Source of the DNA: an uncultured Roseburia sp. | Lineage (GTDB): Bacteria > Bacillota > Clostridia > Lachnospirales > Lachnospiraceae | Direction: 5' to 3' | DNA length: 58,503 bases | Assembly (NCBI GenBank): GCA_947642555.1 | Contig: CANRSX010000032.1 | Coordinates: forward strand, 1-58,503 | Part shown: one piece after another, positions 34,694 to 44,276 of the stretch | How the letters are laid out: each line of letters starts with the position of its first letter | How positions within the stretch are numbered: position 1 is the stretch's first letter | Position numbers and translations under genes: made by a program | Notes under the pieces: model-generated | Database searches by the model: none | Seen by the model: the letters and a program-made list of their open reading frames with translations, nothing else | Told to the model about the DNA's origin: nothing

Positions 34694-36016
34694 TCACAGC
34701 TGCTCCACCGTCCCTAAGAATACCGGCAGTCCGCTCTCATCCTCAATGATCGCATAGAGGAACGGCCGGTCTAAAATCACCGTCTCCCCCATCATCGCCG
34801 CACCGCCCGCGTCCATTTCTACAGCCGTCGCTGCCGCTGCCTTCGTGCCCTGCTCATCCACGCTGATATGTGTCTGATGGATCACCCGGCTGATATAGAG
34901 GTTCCAGCCGTCCGTACAGTATCCCATCCCGGTAAAATCCGCCTGCTCTTCGTCAAACGCAACCGGCATTCCCATCCCGGAGAGGATATCGGCCAGCTCG
35001 ATTTTCATCGTGTTCTCAAACTTCGGAAGTCCCGTCTCTACCTCCGTTTCCTCCACATCCGAGAGCAGTTCCCGAAAGGTCTCCCCCTCAAGCCCTGCCA
35101 GAAATTCCTCCAGGGAGATCCCCTCATCCGGCAGCAGGGCCACAAAGCTGACGCCGTCCTTATAGGGCTTTACAAATCCCTGCACCCCGTCCCCGGAGAG
35201 ATACCGCGACTCGGAGGAATACATCATGGAAACCGTCGTCTCACTGCCGCCTGCCCCGTAAAACGTCGCGTCGTGCACCTGGCGTTGCTCGTAGGGCTCC
35301 TTCCATTTTCCGTCAAAATTTACCGCATTGATCAGATATACCTTTGCATCCTCTGAAATCCGGTCCAGAATGTCCCGGATCTGCCCGTTCGTCTTTGCCT
35401 CCACCCAGCGGTTGATATCGGAGCGCGTCGTCTCGTCAAAGGGCGCTCCGTAAATCTGCGCGTCATAATCCGCCGCGACCGTCCGAAGAAACATCTCCTC
35501 CGGCACAAAGGTATCATTTGTGTGGATCCACACGGAATCCGCCACGGCAAGCACCTGATCCGGCACACCGGTTTCCCCGTCCAGCACTGCCCAAAGTGCC
35601 TTCGCACCCTCCTTCCCTTCTTCAGGCGTAAGGCCGGGATAGAGCGTCTCATTCATCTGCGCGAGCGTCTCCCCGTCGGCCCCGCATCTGGTCATCTCAA
35701 GGGCGAGCAGAATGGACGCCGGTGAAATCATCACATTTTCCCCTGACCGGCTCTCCCGCAGCAGCTCCAGCGAGAAATCCAGGTAAGCTGCCTGGAATGC
35801 CGCGTCTTCTGCCGCCGCCGTCCCGCCGTCATAACCCTTTTCCCTGTAATCCGCCGTCAGCTCCACCGTGGACTTCGACAGCTTCGCCTCACGCCCCCGG
35901 CCCCCGCAGGCGGCCGCAATACACAGCGCCGTCAGAAAGCACCCCGCTCTGACTGCCCTTGCTGCCCTTTGTCCGGCGCATCGTCTCTCCCTGTTCTTTT
36001 TTTCGTTTCTTTCCAT
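34694..36016 (-). CDS. Surface lipoprotein serpin 2
   Basis: 440 aa, paralogue of the adjacent serpin. The N-terminus ends in a lipobox (LTALCIAAACGG), so it is probably anchored on the outer face. Serpin features: NVMISPASILLALEMTRCGA, INRWVEAKTNGQIRDILDRI, YLINAVNFDGKWKEPY, and ILDRPFLYAIIEDESGLP. The hinge EQGTKAAAATAVEM is fully small-residue and predicts an inhibitory serpin. P1 lies within DAGGAAMMGET. The ATG follows GGGGGA and six T, which belong to the 3' arm and tail of a long hairpin. First gene of the serpin-sigma operon. Confidence 0.92.
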   Translation of the reverse strand: MERNEKKNRERRCAGQRAARAVRAGCFLTALCIAAACGGRGREAKLSKSTVELTADYREKGYDGGTAAAEDAAFQAAYLDFSLELLRESRSGENVMISPASILLALEMTRCGADGETLAQMNETLYPGLTPEEGKEGAKALWAVLDGETGVPDQVLAVADSVWIHTNDTFVPEEMFLRTVAADYDAQIYGAPFDETTRSDINRWVEAKTNGQIRDILDRISEDAKVYLINAVNFDGKWKEPYEQRQVHDATFYGAGGSETTVSMMYSSESRYLSGDGVQGFVKPYKDGVSFVALLPDEGISLEEFLAGLEGETFRELLSDVEETEVETGLPKFENTMKIELADILSGMGMPVAFDEEQADFTGMGYCTDGWNLYISRVIHQTHISVDEQGTKAAAATAVEMDAGGAAMMGETVILDRPFLYAIIEDESGLPVFLGTVEQL

Positions 36017-36017
36017 A

Positions 36018-36084
36018 AAAAATCCCCCTTCCGTCATACCATGTTCTTCGCCTCTTTCACATGGTATGACGCAAAAGGGGATCT
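36018..36084 (-). terminator. Long hairpin between the MATE gene and serpin 2, overlapping the serpin ribosome site
   Basis: CGTCATACCATG (36032-36043) is an exact inverted copy of 36060-36071, and the pairing extends outward to about 26 bp with ATCCCC/GGGGAT. On the minus strand it ends in GGGGGA and six T, then at once the ATG of serpin 2. It can terminate the MATE transcript. It also buries the serpin 2 Shine-Dalgarno sequence in its 3' arm, so it may act as an attenuator or translational switch. Confidence 0.7.
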
Positions 36085-36110
36085 TCCGGTTGCATCAGAA
36101 CTTTATTATT

Positions 36111-37523
36111 TTAACAGCCCCATTTTCTGGAAAGCTTTCTGCGCACGACGATAAAACAGACTACATGCGTCGCAAATGTGATAAACCAGCTGACCGGATA
36201 CGTGATATACAGCGACTGAATCGTATGGAACATTTCCATCTGAAAGAAGGTAAAAATCCAGATCAGACGCAGTCCGCAGGCGCCGATTAAGGACACGATC
36301 ATCGGCATTACCGAATAGCCAAGTCCGCGCAGGATGCCCACCATCACGTCCATCATGCCGCAGAGCGCGTATAGCCGGCAGATAATCCCGAGACGGATCA
36401 TCCCGGCATCCACCACCGCCGCGCTGGTCGTATACAGCCCGAGCAGCGGACGCCCGAAGAGCACTGCCACGTTCCCCAGAAGCGTTCCCACCACAATCAC
36501 GCACAGCTGCGAGGTATACGCGATCCGGTTCACCCTTCCGTACTTCGCCGCACCGATATTCTGGCTGGTAAAGGAGATCGCCGCCTGATGGAATGCGTTC
36601 ATGGCCACATAGACAAAGCCCTCGATATTTGCCGCAGCCGAATTTCCCGCCACCGTCACCGCGCCGAAGGAATTCACCGACGACTGTATAATCACGTTGG
36701 AAAAAGAGAACAGCATCCCCTGAAAGCTGGCCGGCAGACCGATGGCAAGGATCCTTTTGAATTTGTCGCGATAAATGTGAAGACCAGACAGAGTAAGGGC
36801 AACGCTATCCTTCATTCCCATCATACAACGGATAATCAGAAACGCGGAAATACACTGGGACACCACGGTCGCGATGGCGACTCCGGCCACATCCATCCGA
36901 AGCACAATGACAAAAATAAGATTTAAGACCACATTGATCACACCGGCAATGGCGAGATAATACAGAGGTCTTCTCGTATCTCCCACCGCACGCATGATCG
37001 CGCTTCCGAAATTATAGAGCATCATCGCCGTCATGCCAAGGAAGTACAGCCTTAAGTACAGCACCGCCAGCGGAAGCACTTCATCCGGCGTCTTCATCAG
37101 AATCAAAAGCTGCCGTGCACCCGCAACGCCTACAATAGTAAGTATCAGTCCGCTATAAATGCTTAAAAGCATCGCCGTATGTACTGTCTCCACGAGATCC
37201 TTCTTCTGCCTCGCGCCGAAATATCCCGCTGTCAGCACGTTTGCACCGACGGACAGACCCATAAAGAAATTGGTCATCAGATTGATCAGCGAACTGTTTG
37301 AGCCCACCGCCGCCAGGGAATTATCCCCCGCGAATCTGCCCACCACGATAATATCAGCCGCATTAAACAGCAGCTGAAGAAGGCTCGACAGCATCAGCGG
37401 CAATGCGAATAAAAGCATTTTCCCAAGGACAGACCCGCTGCACATGTCGATTTCGTATTTTTTCTGCTTTTTTTCTCCCGGTACCGTATGTTCCGGCTTT
37501 GTGTGTTCTGACTCCGCTTTCAT
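36111..37523 (-). CDS. MATE-family efflux transporter
   Basis: 470 aa integral membrane protein with about 12 helices in two halves. Family features: LALPLMLSSLLQLLFNAADI (first helix with the D of DIIVVGRF), FMGLSVGANVLTAGYFGAR in the first half, and AIGLPASFQGMLFSFSNVII in the second. It probably exports drugs or metabolites with sodium or protons. Substrate unknown. Start MKAESEHTKPEH with an 85-base gap to the serpin gene downstream. Confidence 0.93.
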   Translation of the reverse strand: MKAESEHTKPEHTVPGEKKQKKYEIDMCSGSVLGKMLLFALPLMLSSLLQLLFNAADIIVVGRFAGDNSLAAVGSNSSLINLMTNFFMGLSVGANVLTAGYFGARQKKDLVETVHTAMLLSIYSGLILTIVGVAGARQLLILMKTPDEVLPLAVLYLRLYFLGMTAMMLYNFGSAIMRAVGDTRRPLYYLAIAGVINVVLNLIFVIVLRMDVAGVAIATVVSQCISAFLIIRCMMGMKDSVALTLSGLHIYRDKFKRILAIGLPASFQGMLFSFSNVIIQSSVNSFGAVTVAGNSAAANIEGFVYVAMNAFHQAAISFTSQNIGAAKYGRVNRIAYTSQLCVIVVGTLLGNVAVLFGRPLLGLYTTSAAVVDAGMIRLGIICRLYALCGMMDVMVGILRGLGYSVMPMIVSLIGACGLRLIWIFTFFQMEMFHTIQSLYITYPVSWFITFATHVVCFIVVRRKLSRKWGC

Positions 37524-37660
37524 CTCTCACAACTACGCCTGGCTTTACAGGCTCTCCCCTTTTTAATCTGATCCCTCACAGCATCTTTTCCTATTCTATC
37601 CCCGGGGGAAGCTTTTGTCAATTGCGATTCACGGCAGAATTTACCGGCTGTCTATGCCCG

Positions 37661-37714
37661 AAAAAAGAACAGGGCCTCCCCCTCTCCCGGGTAAACAGCC
37701 CTGTTCCTTTTTTT
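37661..37714. terminator. Bidirectional terminator below the GH3 gene
   Basis: GAACAGGGC (37667-37675) pairs with GCCCTGTTC (37698-37706), flanked by six A on the left and eight T on the right. It ends the GH3 transcript on the minus strand. Confidence 0.88.
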
Positions 37715-37718
37715 GGCA

Positions 37719-40280
37719 TCATTTTACCGCAATATACGGCTTCACATCAAACTGCGCCCCGTAGGCCGGCGCATCCTCCATGCCAAGCGTCTGGAAGATC
37801 ACCTCAAACAGCCGCGCGCAGCATTCTCTCGCCGTCTCCCTGGGGAGATCGCCGGATGCGAGGGCAGCCTTAATGTCCTCCACGTCGATCCCGTGTCCCG
37901 GCATGATCAGGTCGTTCCCGGCCAGCGCGCAGCCGTGGGGGCTGCTGCCTCCGGCGGTCGTGGTCGTCCAGTCGGTCATGATGATGCCCTTAAAATCCCA
38001 TTCTCCTCTCGCCACCACCGTATTCAGATCCCGGCTGTTTGGCGTGTGGAGGCCGTTGATCAGATTGTAGGAGGTCATGATGCACATCGGCTGAGAGCTC
38101 TTCACCGCAATCTCAAATCCGCGCAGATAAATTTCGCGGAGCGCACGCTCGGATACCACGCTGTTGGATCCCAGGCGGTTATCCTCCTGGTTGTTGCAGG
38201 CGTAATGCTTGATCGTCGTCCCGACGCCCGGCACCGACTGCACTCCGCGGGTGATCGCCGCCGCCATCACGCCCGCTACCAGCGGATCCTCCGAATAATA
38301 CTCAAAGTTTCTTCCGCACAGCGGGTTCCTGTGAATGTTAAGCCCCGGCGCCAGCCACCATGCAACGCCGAACTCCTGCATCTCCCCGCCGACCATAGCG
38401 CCGACCCGCTCTAAAAGTTCCGGATCAAAGGACTGGGCCAGCAGCGTCCCGATGGGAATTCCGGTCGCATACATATAGTAGGTATCCGCATTCTCATGCA
38501 CATGCTTCATGGCAAACAGTCCGTTCTCCAGCGCCGCCATCAGATTCTGGCTGTAAATCTTACCGCTGGCCCGGTCCACGTCGTAGGAGCGCAGCAGACG
38601 AAGCCCCGCCGGGCCGTCCGCCATGGAAATTGCCGGAATGCCGTGCCGCTCTAACGCACAGCTGGTCTCTCCCGCAGCCCCCGGCACATAGATTCCGGTC
38701 TCCACAAGCTCGTCTTCCTTCAGGTTATCCTGCCCCTTCGTAATCTCGCCCATCAGCATGGCGGTGATCTCCTCGTCGGTCAGCTCCTTCGCGATCTGCG
38801 CCGCCTTCTCTGCAAGGCTTCCCGCCGGAACCCGGGTCAGCTTCTCCGCTGCCGGTGCAAACGGAATCGGGGTAAGTCCCTTCTCCTTTGCCGCGCCTTT
38901 CCAGGCCGCCGTCAGCTTCTCCGCCACCTCATCCGGGCGCACGATTTCGTTTAATTCTTCCTTCAGCGGACAGATATGCGTCACCTGCTCCATCACGGTA
39001 TCCTGCGCCACCGAAAGAATGCCTTCCACCGTGGTATCCGCGGAGGAATTGCCGACCAGCACCGCATATTCTCCGGCCTCGATCACCCAGGCCGCACGGC
39101 TCTCGTCGAACGAGGCGAGCGTCTTCGCCGGTGTGGTGACGGTCAGGTTCTGGCTCTCGCCCGGGGCTAAAAGCCCGGTCTTTGCGAATCCGATCAGACG
39201 CTTATATTCCTTCTTCATCCCGCTTAACGGCAGGGCAGCATAAATCTGCACCACCTCTTTTCCGGCATGTTCCTTCCCGGTATTCGTCACGGTGGCTGTC
39301 ACGCTGACAGACGTCTCGTCGCAGGTCACGGCATCGGTTCTGATCTCAAACTGTGTGTAGGAAAGCCCGTAGCCAAACGGATAGAGCACATCCACGCCAA
39401 AGCTGTCAAAATAGCGGTAGCCCACATAGATGCCTTCCTCGTACTTCTCGGTGTCGGTATCGCCGTTATTGTGGCTGAACGTTGCGGAATTCGGGAAATC
39501 GCCGTACTGCTTTGTCCAGGTGCTGGTGAGCTTTCCGGACGGGGGCACTGCGCCGGTCAGCACGTCGGCCACCGCGTTTCCGGTCTCCATTCCGCCCTGG
39601 GAAATATTGAGCAGTCCCTTCACGGACGAATTCGCAAGAACCGCATTCAGGTCAATCTGGCCCCCGGCATTGATCAGCACCACGAGCTTCTCCGTATACT
39701 TCGCCAGCTCAGCGAGCTCCGCTTCCTCCGCGTCGCTTAAATAGTAATCTCCCTTTGCGTCAAAACGGTCTTTGCCTTCGCCGGCGATCCGGCTGATGAT
39801 ATAGATCACGACATCCGCCGCGGAAACCTCCTCCGGGATAATCGGAACATTCTCCGGCTCCACAAACGGGTTCTCCTGCAGCACCTTAAAAAACGCCATA
39901 TCGCTTCCTGTGCCGGCCGCGTTGATCGCCTCGATGATCCCGTCTCTCCAGGCATATTTTGCCTCCATATAGGCCTTTGGCGCGGCCATCACCGCCGCCT
40001 CGTTTACCAGCGTCACGCCGGCTGCGGACAGCCCTTCCTGGATCGTCACCACCTCGCGCTCATTGACGTCGCCGGATCCGGTCCCACCCTTGATAAAATG
40101 GGAGACTCCGTTTCCGTACAGCGCCGCCGTCTGCCCTTTTTTGATCGGCAGGACGCCGTCGTTTTTCATGAGGACGATCCCCTCCGCCGCAGCCGCCCGG
40201 GCCACCTTACGATTACTAAGCTCCCGCGCGCTCACCTCCTGGCTCTTTGACCCGCTGTAGGTTCTGGTTTTTACCTGCAT
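37719..40280 (-). CDS. Family 3 beta-glucosidase with permuted domain order
   Basis: 853 aa, no signal peptide, so probably cytoplasmic. The usual GH3 order is reversed. The (alpha/beta)6 domain comes first (GIVLMKNDGVLPIKK, KGGTGSGDVN), then a fibronectin-like segment (VVQIYAALPLSGMKKEYKRL), then the (alpha/beta)8 domain. Catalytic nucleophile aspartate in GIIMTDWTTTTAGG; substrate and fold markers include MADGPAGLRL, NIHRNPLCGRNFEYYSEDP and KHYACNNQEDNR. Permuted GH3 enzymes are known from rumen Firmicutes. Acts on beta-linked oligosaccharides; exact specificity cannot be told. Confidence 0.94.
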   Translation of the reverse strand: MQVKTRTYSGSKSQEVSARELSNRKVARAAAAEGIVLMKNDGVLPIKKGQTAALYGNGVSHFIKGGTGSGDVNEREVVTIQEGLSAAGVTLVNEAAVMAAPKAYMEAKYAWRDGIIEAINAAGTGSDMAFFKVLQENPFVEPENVPIIPEEVSAADVVIYIISRIAGEGKDRFDAKGDYYLSDAEEAELAELAKYTEKLVVLINAGGQIDLNAVLANSSVKGLLNISQGGMETGNAVADVLTGAVPPSGKLTSTWTKQYGDFPNSATFSHNNGDTDTEKYEEGIYVGYRYFDSFGVDVLYPFGYGLSYTQFEIRTDAVTCDETSVSVTATVTNTGKEHAGKEVVQIYAALPLSGMKKEYKRLIGFAKTGLLAPGESQNLTVTTPAKTLASFDESRAAWVIEAGEYAVLVGNSSADTTVEGILSVAQDTVMEQVTHICPLKEELNEIVRPDEVAEKLTAAWKGAAKEKGLTPIPFAPAAEKLTRVPAGSLAEKAAQIAKELTDEEITAMLMGEITKGQDNLKEDELVETGIYVPGAAGETSCALERHGIPAISMADGPAGLRLLRSYDVDRASGKIYSQNLMAALENGLFAMKHVHENADTYYMYATGIPIGTLLAQSFDPELLERVGAMVGGEMQEFGVAWWLAPGLNIHRNPLCGRNFEYYSEDPLVAGVMAAAITRGVQSVPGVGTTIKHYACNNQEDNRLGSNSVVSERALREIYLRGFEIAVKSSQPMCIMTSYNLINGLHTPNSRDLNTVVARGEWDFKGIIMTDWTTTTAGGSSPHGCALAGNDLIMPGHGIDVEDIKAALASGDLPRETARECCARLFEVIFQTLGMEDAPAYGAQFDVKPYIAVK

Positions 40281-40297
40281 ATGTAGTCCCTCCTGTT

Positions 40298-40804
40298 TTA
40301 AAATGAATAGTTCTGGTATCCCGTCTCCTGAAGCCTGGCGTCCTTCGCCTCCACATGCGCCTTTAGCCCTGCCGCGTATTCCTTTAACCGTGCCAGCAGC
40401 GCCTCATCGGAGGTCGCAAGGATCTTCGCCGCGAGAAGCCCCGCGTTCGCGCCGCCGTTGATCGCCACCGTCGCCACCGGAATCCCGGAGGGCATCTGCA
40501 CGATCGAATACAGGGAATCCCGGCCCCCCAGGGAGGTGGTGTGCATCGGAATCCCGATCACCGGCATCGGGAAAATCGCCGCGCACATGCCCGGCAGATG
40601 CGCCGCCATGCCCGCTCCCGCGATGATCACCTTAAACCCGCGCTCCTCCGCGCTCTTCGCATATTCAAAGAACACATCCGGCTCGCGGTGCGCGGAGATG
40701 ATCCGCATCTCATAGTCAATCCCCAGCTCATCCAGAATCCCGGCGGCCTTCGCCATCACCGGCATATCCGAATCGCTTCCCATCACAATTCCTACTCTTG
40801 GCAT
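40298..40804 (-). CDS. purE: N5-carboxyaminoimidazole ribonucleotide mutase
   Basis: Class I PurE, 168 aa, converts N5-CAIR to CAIR in purine synthesis. Signature [10 protein letters not shown] near the start, [17 protein letters not shown], and [13 protein letters not shown] 40804 follows GGAGAGAGA; the longer open frame upstream is not family-like. Alone here, without purK or other pur genes, downstream of the M29-like gene. Confidence 0.96.
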   Translation of the reverse strand: MPRVGIVMGSDSDMPVMAKAAGILDELGIDYEMRIISAHREPDVFFEYAKSAEERGFKVIIAGAGMAAHLPGMCAAIFPMPVIGIPMHTTSLGGRDSLYSIVQMPSGIPVATVAINGGANAGLLAAKILATSDEALLARLKEYAAGLKAHVEAKDARLQETGYQNYSF

Positions 40805-40833
40805 CTTCTCTCTCCTTTTCATTCTTTTGATTT

Positions 40834-42879
40834 TTACGAATCCAGCGGCCCGTTTAACGCCTCTGTCCCCGCCAGAACAAATCTGCCCCCGGCAATGAGA
40901 TCCGTCTTCGTCCCGTCCGCCCGGATCACGGTAATCCGGTCCAGCTCGTCGTACGGGATCGTGATATCCGTATGACAATTATAGTATGCCTTCTGCTCCC
41001 CGTTTTCCTCATGCCGCAGCGCCGAGATCTCATTCTCTCTGGCCACGATGGCCTTCCCATCCGGGTTGCAGGACAGATTATCCTCCTCGTGAGAGTAGCA
41101 GGTGTCGCCCACCGCAAAATGCGGCCCGGTCTTTTCCGCGATCAGGATAGGAAGCCTGCCGGCAATCCCGTAATCCCTGGCCATGCGGTAGGCCGCCGTA
41201 TTGGTGCCGATGGCAAATTCCCCCATGGGCAGCGTCTCGTGGTGCATCAGCACATTGTCTCGGATATAGGTTTTATTTTCCTCCTCCGAGGCAAAATTCG
41301 TACAGGTATATTCCGCGATCATCCCGTCCTTAAAATCGATCTCGAGATTTTCAAATTTCAGCCCCCGCAGATAGACCTGGCTGACGAAGAGCTTTCCCTC
41401 CGTGCGTTTCAGCACCGGCGAGGTAAAGACTTCTCCCACCGGAATATTCACATCCGCCACACAGTTTTCAAACGCCGTCTCCTTCGCCGGATCGGCGAGC
41501 GTCACGATATTCACATACAGGTCGGTGCGGTTATCCCCCCGGCCCGTGATATGCACGCGGTCGGCTCCGTCTAAGACATCGATCAGCTTCTGCTGCATGT
41601 CGCGGTAAAGCATATAGTCGAGGGTATTGATCCGCACGGTCTCCCGGAAAATCTCCTCAAACCGCTCCCCGATCGCAGGCATCGGGAACGCGATGATCGT
41701 AAAGCTGCGCTCCTCCCCCGGCATATACTGGTTCGTGATCTTACCGGCGCACCCGGCCTCATAGACCAGAAGCTGCCGCTGCCTGTCCGTATAGGAAAAG
41801 GCTTCTTTTTTATGCTCCGGCGCGAACGGTTCCTCGCCGAACAGCTCAATCACCGCCGGTCCCGCCAGCGCTGCCGCCTTCTTTTTCTCCTTTTCAAAAC
41901 AGTTTCGCCGTACCTCCAGACTATGCTCCACATACGCCTTGTCCAGGTAATACGCCCGGTCCTCCCGGTGGTCGTAGTCATACTGACGGTTTGGCGGCGT
42001 CCCCTCCGCCTGCATCGTCACTCGAAGTCCCATTTTTTCAAAATTTCGGACAGCGGCCCGCACCACGCGCTCGAAGCCGATCGGATAGCGGATCTGCACC
42101 GTCTGTTTTTTCGCAAGATCCTTGCCCGTCACCTCAAAACCGATCCGGTATCCTTCTGTGTACGTGTCCGCCATCGCCTGAATCTCTTCCTTTGGCAGAC
42201 CGTTTAAAAATGCCGCCAGCTTCCGCTCATTTTCACTGATACAGGCCCCGTATCGATAAAGATACCGCAGGTCGGCCAGATCCGCCCCCGTCACGATCCG
42301 CAGTTCAAAATCCTCCGCCGGGTCGGTCATTCTGCGCAGATTCTGCTCAGACATAAGCTCGCTGTAATCATGAAAATGCCAGTAAAAAATCTGCCTGACC
42401 TCCCGGCTCTCCGGCAGCTCTGTGCCCATGCCGTCGCAGGCAGCCGCCTCAAAACAGCCGGAAACCTCCGCAAAGAGCTCCATGGTGATCACAAGCTCCA
42501 GAAGATTCCCGCGGAACACCTCACGGATGCAGCGCCTGATCTGCGCCGCAAGCAGCGCGAGCGCGGGTCCGAACTCCTCCCCGAGCATCTGCACGGCATA
42601 GGCCGGGTTCGCGTAGCTCGTGCCATAGGCCTTTGGCAGGATATCCGCGTATAGCTCCTCCTGGATCCGCCGGCATTCCTCCATGTCAGCCTCCAGCCCG
42701 CCTGCTGCCTCCATCCTCCGGTACAGCCCCGCAAGCCTGGTCAGAAACGCTGCCTGCTGTCGGAAATATGACGCAGACGGCCCTGTCATACCGCACATCT
42801 CCGCGATGCGCTCCGACACAAGGGCAAACCGTTCCCGAAGCGTCTCCTCCGCCTCCCGGCACAGCTCTTCTTCGTTCAT
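40834..42879 (-). CDS. M29-like leucyl aminopeptidase with a large N-terminal extension
   Basis: 681 aa. The C-terminal half resembles M29 (AmpS/AmpT) metallo-aminopeptidases: [39 protein letters not shown] (about residue 550), [17 protein letters not shown], and [14 protein letters not shown]29 proteins are usually about 370-410 aa. Here about 300 residues precede the domain, largely helical ([34 protein letters not shown]), with no recognised family. It may be a separate lineage of cytoplasmic peptidase. ATG follows GGGAGG. Confidence 0.78.
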   Translation of the reverse strand: MNEEELCREAEETLRERFALVSERIAEMCGMTGPSASYFRQQAAFLTRLAGLYRRMEAAGGLEADMEECRRIQEELYADILPKAYGTSYANPAYAVQMLGEEFGPALALLAAQIRRCIREVFRGNLLELVITMELFAEVSGCFEAAACDGMGTELPESREVRQIFYWHFHDYSELMSEQNLRRMTDPAEDFELRIVTGADLADLRYLYRYGACISENERKLAAFLNGLPKEEIQAMADTYTEGYRIGFEVTGKDLAKKQTVQIRYPIGFERVVRAAVRNFEKMGLRVTMQAEGTPPNRQYDYDHREDRAYYLDKAYVEHSLEVRRNCFEKEKKKAAALAGPAVIELFGEEPFAPEHKKEAFSYTDRQRQLLVYEAGCAGKITNQYMPGEERSFTIIAFPMPAIGERFEEIFRETVRINTLDYMLYRDMQQKLIDVLDGADRVHITGRGDNRTDLYVNIVTLADPAKETAFENCVADVNIPVGEVFTSPVLKRTEGKLFVSQVYLRGLKFENLEIDFKDGMIAEYTCTNFASEEENKTYIRDNVLMHHETLPMGEFAIGTNTAAYRMARDYGIAGRLPILIAEKTGPHFAVGDTCYSHEEDNLSCNPDGKAIVARENEISALRHEENGEQKAYYNCHTDITIPYDELDRITVIRADGTKTDLIAGGRFVLAGTEALNGPLDS

Positions 42880-42898
42880 CTCATCACCTCCCTTTGGA

Positions 42899-43486
42899 TC
42901 ACTCGTCCTTTAAATTTCCGTTTTCCACATTTTTCTCAATCAGACGCTTCGCATAGGCCCACAGCTCCTCCGAGCCCTCGTGCACCCGCGCATTGCGCGC
43001 CATCACCTGGGATTTTTTAATCCCGTGCTCCCGCCAGGATCTGCCCCCCGACGCGTCATTTAACAGCAGCGGCTGTATCTTGTCAAGCATATTGGCAAAC
43101 TTCGCCTCCGGGGTCTCCATGGCCTCGAATTCCTCCCACAGCAGACGGCATTCCTGCCCCTGGCCTTCCGGGAGCAGCCCGAAGATCCGGTCCGCCGCCG
43201 CGCACTCCCGCGCCCGCTTCGTCTGGTTCCCCTCCGCGTCATAGGCATAGGTATCCCCGGCGTCGATCTCGATCACATCGTGCAGAAGGATCATCTTCAT
43301 CGTCTTTAGGACGTCAATCGGCTCGTTCGCGTAATCCGCGAGCAGAAACACCATCAGCGCCATATGCCAGGAATGCTCGGCGTCATTTTCCTTGCGGCTG
43401 CCGTCCGACAGATAGGTCTGTCTGCCGATCTGCTTTGCCTTATCCAGCTCCATTATAAACTTCATCTGACGTTCCAGTTCTGTCAT
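42899..43486 (-). CDS. HD-domain hydrolase, YfbR-like 5'-deoxynucleotidase
   Basis: 195 aa. Metal-binding HD motif is visible: DAEHSWHMALMVFLLADYA followed by MILLHDVIEIDAGDTYAYD. These fit YfbR/HDDC2-type phosphohydrolases that remove phosphate from deoxynucleoside monophosphates. Start MTELERQMKFIMELD with GGAGG upstream. It lies 12 bases after the DUF6142-like gene. Confidence 0.88.
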   Translation of the reverse strand: MTELERQMKFIMELDKAKQIGRQTYLSDGSRKENDAEHSWHMALMVFLLADYANEPIDVLKTMKMILLHDVIEIDAGDTYAYDAEGNQTKRARECAAADRIFGLLPEGQGQECRLLWEEFEAMETPEAKFANMLDKIQPLLLNDASGGRSWREHGIKKSQVMARNARVHEGSEELWAYAKRLIEKNVENGNLKDE

Positions 43487-43498
43487 CTCATCCTCCGA

Positions 43499-43828
43499 TC
43501 ACCACATCTGAAATCCCACAACATAGAGCGCAATCCATATCCCCGCAGCCAAAAAGGAAAAGACCGTCGCCAGATACGGAAACAGCTTAAACGAATTCTC
43601 CTCGCCGAGACTTTTTAACGCGAGGATCAGGGCGACCACCGCCACCAGCATCGAAGCGACTCCAGCGCTCCCCAGGTACATGCTGCCCTCCCCGCGGCTG
43701 CGGAAGGATTCCGTCACAACCGCTGCAAATACACCGAGCGAGAGCAGGGCAAGCAGAAACGCCGCAATACCCCGCGGCGATTGTGTCTTTTCTGTAAATT
43801 TATAAGCTCTCTTATGATGTCCCGCCAC
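43499..43828 (-). CDS. Small membrane protein, DUF6142-like
   Basis: 109 aa with three or four membrane segments (GIAAFLLALLSLGVFAAVV, GVASMLVAVVALILAL, ATVFSFLAAGIWIALYVVG) and a basic N-terminus. I recall such proteins as DUF6142 in Clostridia; function unknown. Start GTG 43828 with AAGGAG upstream. It overlaps the vanZ-like gene by 17 bases. Confidence 0.75.
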   Translation of the reverse strand: MAGHHKRAYKFTEKTQSPRGIAAFLLALLSLGVFAAVVTESFRSRGEGSMYLGSAGVASMLVAVVALILALKSLGEENSFKLFPYLATVFSFLAAGIWIALYVVGFQMW

Positions 43829-44276
43829 GTTTTCTACTCCTTATGATACGCATCGTACCCTTATAAACAAAAAAACCAAGAATCCCGCCTGCTGTATTTA
43901 ACAGCAGATCATCCACGTCAAAGCTTCCGACCCGAAACATCAGCTGCAGAAGCTCTACCAGAAGACTTAACTCAAAGCTGTAAAAAGCCGTCATGAGCGC
44001 CTTCCGGCAGCGCGACGAGAAGATCGGCAGAAAACCGCCAAACGGCATAAACGCCATGACATTTCCCACGATATTTAACAGTACTGCCTCTGTCCCCAGC
44101 GTCTTCCAGTGTTTTAAAAACCTCCCGATCTCCTTAAAAGGAACCAGGTTATAATGATAGGCGCGCTCTGTAAATGTCCTGCCCATCCGCTCCGAAAAAA
44201 AGAGAAAATAAAACAGGACGACAAAATAAATCAGAAACAAAATTCCCGCAACCAGGCGGTGCTTCTTTTTATTCAT
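43812..44276 (-). CDS. VanZ-like membrane protein
   Basis: 154 aa. Membrane segments: LVAGILFLIYFVVLFYFLFF, NIVGNVMAFMPFGGFLPIF and a C-terminal pair. VanZ features: NLVPFKEIGRF and the segment FDVDDLLLNTAGGILGFFVY. The family is linked to low-level teicoplanin resistance in some hosts, but most chromosomal members have no known role. ATG 44276 overlaps the end of pyrE by 8 bases. Confidence 0.88.
   Translation of the reverse strand: MNKKKHRLVAGILFLIYFVVLFYFLFFSERMGRTFTERAYHYNLVPFKEIGRFLKHWKTLGTEAVLLNIVGNVMAFMPFGGFLPIFSSRCRKALMTAFYSFELSLLVELLQLMFRVGSFDVDDLLLNTAGGILGFFVYKGTMRIIRSRKRGGTS

Noticed and set aside
33582..34757. 391-codon open frame on the plus strand
   Set aside because: Antisense to serpin 1; composition is that of a shadow frame.
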